NCBI GenBank assembly: GCA_947095535.1
Contig: OX352772.1
Location: 257,161,331-257,225,330 of the forward strand
Reading direction: 5' to 3'
Length of the DNA: 64,000 nucleotides
DNA from: Poecilobothrus nobilitatus
Lineage: Eukaryota; Arthropoda; Insecta; Diptera; Dolichopodidae
Part shown: positions 55,490-64,000 of the stretch, piece by piece
Numbering within the stretch: position 1 is the stretch's first letter
How the letters are laid out: each line of letters starts with the position of its first letter
The notes under the pieces: generated by a model
Seen by the model: the letters and a program-made list of their open reading frames with translations, nothing else
The model's database searches: none
What the model was told of the DNA's origin: nothing
Translations under genes and position numbers: made by a program

Positions 55490-56760
55490 TAATATTTTGT
55501 TACCAACTAGGTAACGAAGGTGTATCTGATGACGAAATCCTACAAGAAATTCGCGGCGATAACAACAATATAGAATTTGCCGAAATATATCGTTTCCCCG
55601 GAAAGAAACCCAATAATAAAGGTATTGTAAGTAAATATATCGGACTTATTAGTCTTACATTCGAGACCTACGAACCACCAAAAGGCATTGAAATTGCATT
55701 CCTGAGCCCAATGACGTGCAACAAATGCCAATTGCTCAACCATCGGCAAAAATTTTTACTCATCAACAATGTTGAAGTGCTGCAAATGCTCTCACGGCGT
55801 AGAAACTGAAAATATAAATGCCCATAAAGAAGTTTGCACAATATACAAAATGCATTAACTGCCAAAATAACAAAATGGAGGACAACCATGCACCAATAGA
55901 CATTAAATGTCCAAGTTACCGCCGGGAAAAATAAGTATTAAAACTCAAAGTTGATAACAGATGCTCTAAGGAGTCTAAGGGAGAGGCATATATAGCACAA
56001 CATAACATAGATCAAACATTAATAAAGATAATAAACTCAGAAATTTTGAAATCGCGAGATTTAAACGCTCGTAGTCAAATGTGGGGGGATAGAATCACCA
56101 AATCTAGCGGTAAGGAAATCGAAGAATGGGTGATAAACGACAATGAGGCAATAATTATAAATGACTACTCATCCACATAAATTAGCCCAAAAAAGGGAAG
56201 ATCATGCCTAGACCTCACTATAGTCCACGATTCCATAGTATACGGGTTAAATTGGACTATTGGAGAGAATCTAAAAGGATATGATTACCATCCTATTATA
56301 GTCCACACACCATACCAATGGAATACGCACACTCCGGACAAAGCCAAGCAAGGATATTGTGAAAATAAAGCAAACAGGAAACTTTTCGCAGAATCAATAG
56401 GAAAAATACTTGAAAAAACATCCGAAACCAATAATATAAACCAAGAAGCTGCTGTTATAACCAAAGCAACTAGAACAGGGGCAAACATCGCCATGCTTAG
56501 AACCCAAGGTTCACAAAGCTACAAACAAGCCAACCTGGTACAACAAAACCATAAAAGAAATCGTGAAGGAAAAATAAAGGAAATGGAAGGAGTTCAAAAG
56601 ATCACACTGAGGAATTTTAAAGGACTAACGCCTGGTAATGACAACATTTCTTATACAATGCTGAAAAAACTAGGAACAAAAGCATACAGCAGATTAGGTA
56701 AGCTGTTCAACCTTATCTTTGAGAAAAGGGTATACCCAGGCCTGGAACCTTGCAGTTTTA
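55490..56760 (+). pseudogene. Jockey/I-like LINE fragment: gag zinc knuckles, endonuclease, RT start
   Basis: ORF1-like sequence at 55,510-55,930 (IRGDNNNIEFAEIYRF, YEPPKGIEIAF, MTCNKCQLLNH with Cys/His knuckles, later ARYTKCINCQN-like in a shifted frame) is followed by endonuclease (DLNARSQMWGD near 56,065; GRSCLDLTIV and YDYHPIIV near 56,200-56,300) and the RT start (GLTPGNDNISYTMLKKLG near 56,620). Internal pieces are deleted. Base composition is less AT-rich than in the neighbours, suggesting a different family. Confidence 0.65.
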
Positions 56761-57079
56761 GTTTTAAAACTTTAAAAAACTCAGGCGGCGCTACTTCGGA
56801 TTTATTTACAAATAAATTAATCAAAGAAGTTTCACTTTACATTGTTGATGTTCTGTGTTATATTTTTAATTTAAGTATTTATAAAGGTATTTTTTCCTGA
56901 TGATCTAAAATTATCTGAACCTATTCATTCGTTTAAGAAAGGTAGTGCGTATGATCCTAATAATTATAGACCAATTTTCTCACTTTCTCCGATTTCCAAA
57001 ATATTAGAATAAGGTGTAAAATATAGAATAGTAAATCTTTTGCGAAAAAAAATTTTTTTTAGTAATAATCAACTTGATA
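56761..57079 (+). pseudogene. CR1-like LINE RT, first part
   Basis: Translation gives SGGATSDLFTNKLIKEVS, FNLSIYKGIF, PIHSFKKGSAYDPNNYRPI and LSPISKILE. These are RT fingers of a CR1/Daphne-like LINE. It is interrupted at about 57,079 by a SINE and satellite insertion and resumes at 58,262. Confidence 0.6.
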
Positions 57080-57080
57080 T

Positions 57081-57234
57081 CTGACTCATGGCGCAGTGGT
57101 TAAGCCGCCAACCATTCAATCGAAGGGTCTTGGGTTAAAACCCCGGTCAGGTCATAAATAAAAAATATGTAGTACTTTTATATCGTAATATTGTATATCG
57201 TATAATTAATATTAGTAATAATAACAATAATAAT

Positions 57235-57240
<6 letters not shown>
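57081..57240 (+). mobile_element. tRNA-derived SINE (plus copy)
   Basis: The head TGACTCATGGCGCAGTGGTT (57,083) contains an A-box-like TGGCGCAGTGGTTAAGC, and TGGGTTAAAACCCC (57,131) a B-box. The body with ATATCGTAATATTGTATATC leads into a TAA-rich run. The minus copy at 46,000-46,178 shares both parts. The head is not a functional tRNA: the anticodon arm is irregular and the B-box lacks TTCGA. Confidence 0.8.
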
Positions 57241-57277
<37 letters not shown>

Positions 57278-57905
57278 GTAATAATAATAACAATAATTAT
57301 AATAATAATAATAATAATAATAGCTGCTACAGTGAGGCCATCTTTGGTTATATCATGCAAGTAAGGTGTTATATACTGCTGCATGTTGTAATTCACGGAT
57401 GGCGCTGACTCTGTAGTAAAATAATAATACTAATAATAGTAATAATAATTATAATAATAATAATAGTAATAGTAATAATAATTATAATAATAGTAATAGT
57501 AATAAAAAAAAAAAAACAAATAACTATAATAATAATAATAGTAATAATAATAGCTGCTACAGTAGAGCCATCTTTGGTTATATCATGCAAGTAAGGTGTT
57601 ATATACTGCTGCACGTTGTAACCCATAAATGGCGTTGGCTCTGTGGTAAAATAATAATAATAATAGTAATAATAATAGTAATAATAATAATAATACAATA
57701 ATTAAATAGTATAATAAATAGTACAATAATAATATAACAATAATTATAATAATAATAATAGTAATAATAATAATAATAGCTACTACAGTGGGGCTATCTT
57801 TGGTTATATCATGCAAGTAAGGTGTTATATACTGTTGCACGTTGTAATCCACTGATGGCGTCGACTCTGTAGTAAAATAATAATAATATTAATAAGAATA
57901 TTAAT
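57241..57905 (+). repeat. ~228-bp tandem array: 104-bp core plus TAA-rich spacers, three copies
   Basis: A core starting GCTGCTACAGTG(A/G)GGCCATC and ending CTCTGTAGTAAAATAATAAT occurs at about 57,321-57,424, 57,551-57,654 and 57,777-57,880, spaced 230 and 226 bp apart. The spacers are (TAA)n-like. A degenerate fourth core may lie at 57,930-57,980. Long minus-strand frames here are only translated microsatellite. Confidence 0.9.
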
Positions 57906-58261
57906 ACTAATAATTAGGGGGTTGCCTTCAATAATTACCTCATGTAGTAATATATAGACTACTACTACATGTTGTAACTGTTGTGACGGCTTTAGTCACT
58001 GTTAGCCAAAAAATAATAATGGGCGGATTCATTGTTTCCTTACAGTTCCACTCCCAATTCGATGTTTCCGTATCCATTTTCCTAACCTTTCCTATCCCTA
58101 CTCCCTAGCCAATATACTGCGTTCGCTGGTAAGGATTTCATCCCACTATATTGGCTAAAAGGGGGAGATGGGTTTAGTCAGTAAGAATCTGACAATACCA
58201 AGGGGTAATTTTTAGTGTCTTTGGAAGATTCCCACCTCCCTTACGAAAAAAAACAAGAAAG
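57906..58261 (+). other. Tail of the SINE/array insertion, with an inverted repeat
   Basis: AGCCAATATA (58,108) and TATATTGGCT (58,147) form an inverted repeat. GATGGGTTTAGTCAGTAAGA (58,168) resembles LINE/SINE 3' tails common in insects. The segment ends in AAAAAAAACAAGAAAGG before the RT frame resumes. It is noticeably more GC-rich than its surroundings. Confidence 0.5.
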
Positions 58262-59400
58262 GATAAATGCATTACTACAACTGAAGATACATTTCTAAAA
58301 TTCTGTAATGAAATTTACAATAGCCTTAATTCTGGGAGCTTCTCAGCTGCTTTGTTTATTGACATAACAAAGACTTTTGATACAGTTAATCATGATTTAC
58401 TTTTAAAAAAATTATTTCCTGAGCAATAGGAGACAAAGAGTTAAAATTAAAGGAATACTAAGCTCTATCTCTGAACTTAGATCTGGAGTACCACAAGGTT
58501 CGGTATTAGGGCCGATTCTTTTTCTAATTTATATTAACCCTTTATTTTTGAAAAATTTTAAAGGTAAACCCACTGAATTTGCTGACGATACGATCTTCTC
58601 ATATTCAAATAGTAGTATAATGGGACTTATTTCTGATTTAAATTATGATTTAGAAATAATTCGTAAAAGGTTTCTCGTTCAAAATGTGAATAGTTTTAAA
58701 TACTTAGGTTTATTTTTTGATAATAACTTAAATTGATCTGAGCATACCACTCGTTTAAAGAACCACTTCAATAAAATTACTAGGCATATGTATTATTTAA
58801 GTTCTTACTGATCCTTAAGTGTTTTGAAATTGTTCTACTTTGCTTTATTTAATTTGAAACTTCAATATGGCATTACATGTCGGCGTGGTACATATTTAAA
58901 TAGGGTCCAACCAGGGTACCAGGGTCCAAATAGGGTACATATTTAAATAGGGTCCAAAAAGCATATTATACGAATTATGTTAAAAAAAAAGTAGGCTAAC
59001 TAACAGTTCTCCACTTTTTGAATTTCTTAATATTTTACCTTTTAGACATTTGTAATTTTTCAAAACCTTAAAATTAATTTTTTTTTAAGATCGGGCTACC
59101 TAAAACAACGAATTACATATATCTAATTATAATTTAAGAATAAATCTAAGGAATTTAGCTATTGTTCCAAGAGCCCGTATTTCACATTTTTCTTACTTCT
59201 ACAGTATAATTGAACCTAGGATATTTAAAAAACTGGCTGATGAAATTAAATTGGAAAGGAGGTTTTCTTCTTTCTTACGAAAAATAAGAATTTGGCTACT
59301 TAGCTTCAATCACTTACAAATTGAAATGCTCACTATTGTTGAGTCGTAACTTAATTAATTTTGTGTTTACATTAATTTGGATGTCTCTAATTTTTAATAC
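58262..59400 (+). pseudogene. CR1-like LINE RT, second part
   Basis: Continuing from 57,079: TEDTFLKFCN, AALFIDITKTFDTVNHDLL (58,350), [20 protein letters not shown] (58,475-58,540), then a frame with [12 protein letters not shown] (58,575; catalytic FADD intact) and [14 protein letters not shown]-terminal scraps extend to about 59,340. Stops and frameshifts are present. The two halves are separated by 1.18 kb of SINE plus satellite. Confidence 0.65.
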
Positions 59401-60000
59401 TCTGTGCACAGTGCACAGTGCACAGTGCACTGTTCTATGTTCTATTTTGTTTTTTTTTTTCAAGTTCTTGCTCATATAATATTATGTTAAGATACTGAAA
59501 ATTTATTTTCCTTTTTTACAATACATTAATTGCCTATTCTTAAATTTTATTTTCTCTTTTATTTATTATTTGTTTATTAATTTGGCTATAATTTTTTTTT
59601 TTTTTTGATTCATTAATTTGAGTCATTAATTTTAGTTTCGTATTATTTTGTTATGTATAAGTAAAGTATTTCAATTTGCATCTGCTTTAGATACTTACCC
59701 CAAAATTGATTTTTTACTTACTTTACAAAATTGAATTGAATGTTACGTTATATTAATTTTTATAAATCTTTCATCCCTTGTTCATTTTGAACAAAAAATT
59801 GATTTTTACTTATTTTTCATGATTTAGTTTATAAATTTTAAGTACATTTTTATATTTAGTTTTTCCTTATTTATAAGAATTATATAATTAGTTAAGTTTG
59901 AATTGTTATAATATGTTGATATTATTCTGGATTTATAATTTTTATTTTTGTTTAATTTCTATATTCATGGAAAATAAATGAAATAAATAAAATAAAATAA
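59401..60000. other. Non-coding DNA with a GTGCACA minisatellite
   Basis: GTGCACA-type units repeat four times at about 59,403-59,431. Otherwise the segment is AT-rich with no gene. Confidence 0.6.
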
Positions 60001-61155
60001 ATATTATTATTATTATAATTACTATTATTATCATTTTTATTATGATTATTATTACTATTAGTATTACTATTACTATTACAATATTATTAATTATTATTAT
60101 TAATTATTCTTATTAATTATTTTTGTTAATTATTCTTATTAATTATTATTATTAATTATTATTATTAATTATTTTTATTAATTATTATTATTAATTATTA
60201 TTATTAATTATTCTTATTAATTATTCTTATTAATTATTATTATTAATTATTATTATTAATTATTAATTATTATTATTAAATATTATTATTAATTATTATT
60301 ATTAATTATTATTATTAATTATTATTATTAATTATTATGATTAATTATTATTATTAATTATTATTATTAATTATTATTATTATTAATTATTATTATTATT
60401 AATTATTATTATTAATTATTATTAATTATTACTATTAATTATTATTATTAATTATTAATATTAATTATTATTAATTATTATTATTAATTATTATTATTAT
60501 TAATTATTATTATTATTATTAATTATTATTATTATTAATTATTATTATTATTATTATTAATTATTATTATTATTATTAATTATTATTATTAATTATTATT
60601 ATTATTAATTATTATTATTATTAATTATTATTATTAATTATTATTAATTATTACTATTAATTATTATTATTAATTATTAATATTAATTATTATTAATTAT
60701 TATTATTAATTATTATGATTAATTATTATTATTAATTATTATTATTAATTATTACTATTAATTATTATTATTAATTATTAATATTAATTATTATTAATTA
60801 TTATTATTAATTATTATTATTATTAATTATTATTATTATTATTAATTATTATTATTATTATTAATTATTATTATTATTATTAATTATTATTATTATTATT
60901 AATTATTATTATTATTATTAATTATTATTATTATTATTAATTATTATTATTATTTTTATCATTATTAATTATTATTATTATTATTATTATTGATTATTAT
61001 TATTGATTATTATTATTGATTATTATTATTATTAATTATTATTATTATTAATTATTATTATTTAATATTTTATTATTTATTATTTTATTATTTATAATTT
61101 TATTATGTTATTATTTTATTATTTGTTTTTTATTATTTATTATTATTATTATTAA
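60001..61155. repeat. ~1.15-kb ATT / TTATTAATTA satellite
   Basis: Almost pure A and T, built from ATT trinucleotides interrupted by TTAATTA at intervals of mostly 10, 13 or 16 bases. Larger blocks also recur, for example TTACTATTAATTATTATTAT near 60,428, 60,650 and 60,750. A similar short tract lies at 37,840-37,975. Confidence 0.95.
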
Positions 61156-64000
61156 TTATAGGATGAGTCAGATATTAATATTAATAATTTTATTTCTATT
61201 CTTATTATTTTTTTTGTTAGTATTATTTCTGTTATAATTAATATAATATTCATTATTATTATCAATTAGATTGATAGATCTAACTGGTTTTAAAATTCCT
61301 CTTGAACAAAGTTAGGATATTCAAAACCTATAGTTGATGTTGCACTATTAACAAAAAGTTTTTTATATTGTTTTTATTATTAAAACAAATAGTATTTCTG
61401 TCAGTGTTGATCTTTGTGTAGGTGTTAGTAGGCGAAGTCTCTAAATTAGTATTTTTATTTTAAATAATTTTTTTATTATTATTATTCTTTTACTAAAATT
61501 ATATGTAAAGGTAAAAGAATTAAAGTAATGAAAAGAATTTAAAATTAGCACGTCTACTTAATTCAGCGTCAGAAATGTGATATTTGTTATGTTATATTCT
61601 TAATATACTTAATTAGGTTATTTTGATTATTCTTAGATATTCAAAATTTGTTTGCAAAGTTTTTAAAATTTCTTTAATAATAACAATACACAAAATTAGG
61701 CAGAATATTTTTAATAGGTACTCGTACTCTAATGGGTTAACGAAGTTTAATAAAATTTGTCTCAGACTTTCTTTAAGACTGTAAATTTACCCTGAAATAT
61801 TGGACACAAATCGGAAACAAAATTTTTTTTGGCAGACTGTCGTGTCGAAATGAATTAATGTAGCGTTACTAAATTAATCGAATGATCTTATGTACTAAAG
61901 AAAAGCAACACTTACCCAATTCTTCAACCCAATTAGTGAAACGGTTTTAGTACGGCAACAAAACAAATTAAAACTTCATTGAGTTCTCGTGACATAACGG
62001 GTTAATGAACGGAAGCAAAATTAACTTAACAAACTTCTGTGCATTTGCAAGTTTTTAAATGATCAAGCCGTTTAAGCAGAACAATTAAACTTGTGCCAAA
62101 GAATAACATTTTTAAATTTTAAACTTAATTGGTCAAATCGCAACACACGACAACAAAAAAATTAAAAAATTTCATACCGCCCTCGTGCTGAAACCAGTTA
62201 ATGTGTGGTAACCAAACTATCTTAGTTAGATTCTGTACCAAAAGCAATACTTTTGCGAATTTCGAAATCAATTGATTAAATCGTTTAAGATGAAGAAAAA
62301 AAAATTTTAAAAACTTCTTTTGGTTCTCGTGCCCAAATGGTTTACAAAATTGGGCATAAATGAGAAACCCAATCCGGCATAAGTATTACAACCGAATTTA
62401 TTTGGTACACCCCTAATGCTAAGGAAAAAACTGTGAATTTTAAACTCAATCGACCAAATCGTTTAGGTAGGGCAACGAAAAGTCCAAAAACCTTTAATAG
62501 GATGAAATGAGTTTATGAACCGCAACGCAATGTACCCTATAACTCCTTCCAAACTTTAAAAAATTGTCCTGCTAAATTTGTTTGCAATGGAACAGCTGGT
62601 TTTCACGTGAATCTGAGACAAAAAAAAAAAATATGAGTACCCTGACAACTTTACATGCCAAATTAAAATTGTTAAATATTTTTGGATACAAGTGAACGGC
62701 TGATTAGAGATCTATACCCAAGCAAAGGTTGTGACGGTCTCATACGAAATGTATAAATTTGGTGCTTCTATTAAATGTCGTTCATTGCTATCAATTAAAT
62801 TTTCCGTAAAATTCCTATTCTTTTATATATATAACTCTCAAAATTTTATTCTTCACTCAATTATCTCAAAATTTTATTCTTCACTCAATTATCTCAAAAT
62901 CATATAATTTTCTCCTAAATTTCCATTTAAAGTGCATAAAATCGCATCCAAAATTTTGCCCACGCATGTATTTATTATTCTAATTATATATTTCCAAGAT
63001 TTAAAATTTGTATGACCTTTTTTTTTTTACTGTTCAAATCACATGTTAATTTTTTTGTGTATTATATAATCCTGTATAAATTTTTTTCTTTAATTCGTTG
63101 CAAACATGTGCTGATAATTTTTACCTTGCTTAAACGGTACCTAATTATTTTTTTTTTGAATTACTTTAAATAAATTTTTTTAATAAATTTTTCATTTTAA
63201 AATAAATAAATTTGTTGTTGTAAATTTTGTAATATGGATCATTCGATTTTTTTCTCCATATATGGTCATTGTAATTAGGTACTATTCTTTGCGAATATAA
63301 TTAGGTCTTCCGTATGAAACAAAAACAAAATCGAATGATCTGATTTTTTTGGAGAGTTACGTCTTCGGCTATAACGCTATATAAAAAAAAAAAAAAAAAA
63401 AAAGATAAAATTTTTGAAAATATGAAAAGGTTGTATGGTTAAGGGGACATTCGTGATTGTGAGCTGGAAGTAGAGAGTAGTTCTAAATTTTATAGAAAAT
63501 TTTAATTGTAAAAAAAAAAAAAGGAAAAATTATAATACATTTTATGATTTTTAATAGAAGTTATCAAGTGAACATTGACTTTTTTTTATTGCTTTTATGA
63601 TAAATACATTTTATGTTTTAAACAAAAAAAAGATAAGAACACATTTTGAAATATAAAATATAAGTTAAAATTTATAAAACTACGGAGTTGTGTTTTGTTA
63701 ATTTGCAAAAAGAAATTAAGAAAAAAAAATCCATGTGAAATTAAAAAAAGGGTGAATACAAAGAACAAAAAAAAAAAAAAACCAGAAAAATAGTTGCCAA
63801 GTGCATATCAATTTAGAAACTGTTGTTTAATTCTTAATGACCAACAACTATATTAAAACACTCAATATTTAAAATTAATAGAAAAAAAAAAAATTAATTT
63901 TGAGAAATTTTATTTAAATTCTAATTTTTTTATCTCAACATTAAATAGTATAAGTTTACGTTAATTATCACATTAATGTACGTATTTTTTCTACTCTTAT
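61156..64000. other. AT-rich non-coding DNA with a degenerate repeat region
   Basis: No coding frame is seen. Between about 61,930 and 62,560, diverged copies of a module (AAATCGTTTAAG..., ACAACAAAAA, AAAAACTTC, CTCGTG..., GGTTAATGAAC) recur every 150-190 bases. A 20-base A run lies at 63,384-63,403 and many shorter ones follow. A 28-base direct duplication with ATCTCAAAATTTTATTCTTC occurs at 62,838-62,890. Confidence 0.5.

Noticed and set aside
57083..57155. A functional tRNA gene
   Set aside because: A- and B-box-like sequences are present but arms do not pair properly, the T-arm lacks TTCGA, and a second copy with the same downstream body shows it is a SINE.
57178..57852. Long minus-strand frames rich in Ile, Tyr or Leu
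   Set aside because: They are translations of TAA/ATT microsatellite within the tandem array.
1..64000. CRISPR arrays, bacterial operons or rRNA genes
   Set aside because: The repeats seen are satellites, SINEs or microsatellites, not short repeats with unique spacers, and gene content is that of eukaryotic mobile elements.

Overview
The window is AT-rich eukaryotic DNA, almost certainly from an insect or other arthropod. No host gene could be supported. It is a pile-up of mobile elements: a virus-like Polinton/Maverick (adintovirus-related) element, several families of non-LTR retrotransposons nested in one another, one complete but decayed piggyBac transposon, tRNA-derived SINEs, a higher-order satellite and very long AT-only microsatellites.

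Region by region: 0.8-2.9 kb holds a decayed Polinton capsid block (minor capsid, core/pVI-like, major capsid). A non-LTR retrotransposon (about 2.9-7.1 kb) interrupts its major-capsid gene, and the Polinton remnant resumes at 7.14-8.12 kb (a small gene and the protease). At 8.16-10.15 kb lies a minus-strand CR1-like LINE 5' part (PHD-finger ORF1, endonuclease). At 10.3-22.2 kb lies the main, much better preserved Polinton: packaging ATPase, small hydrophobic protein, acidic protein, minor capsid, pVI/pX-like protein, major capsid, small conserved protein, adenain-like protease, two further small proteins, a minus-strand membrane protein, retroviral-type integrase with chromodomain, a convergent minus-strand protein-primed family B DNA polymerase (broken), and a divergent polyQ protein. 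At 23.5-32.9 kb a PHD-type CR1-like LINE is split by a Jockey-like LINE (24.3-29.8 kb) with an intact 1,073-residue ORF2. At 33.0-37.6 kb is a segmental copy of 5.2-10.15 kb, carrying a third Polinton fragment. At 38.2-41.8 kb is a second copy of the split CR1-like LINE, lacking the Jockey insertion. An RTE-like RT scrap lies at 42.0-42.6 kb and a piggyBac element bounded by TTAA at 43.149-45.270 kb. From 46 to 59.4 kb there are minus- and plus-strand LINE fragments, two copies of a tRNA-SINE, a 750-bp-period satellite (48.3-50.7 kb) and a 228-bp-period array (57.3-57.9 kb). A 1.15-kb TTATTAA-type array (60.0-61.15 kb) is followed by unrecognised non-coding DNA.

Taken together the main Polinton encodes a virion toolkit (double-jelly-roll-type major capsid, penton-like minor capsid, pVI/pX-like protein, maturation protease, packaging ATPase) plus replication and integration genes. 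ATPase, core protein, protease and several small genes are still open, while polymerase, major capsid, minor capsid and integrase carry frameshifts, so this copy is a recent endogenous relic rather than an active element. Many of the frame breaks sit in A or T runs, so some could be assembly errors; others, such as a 22-bp duplication and an 11-bp deletion, are real structural changes if the assembly is right.
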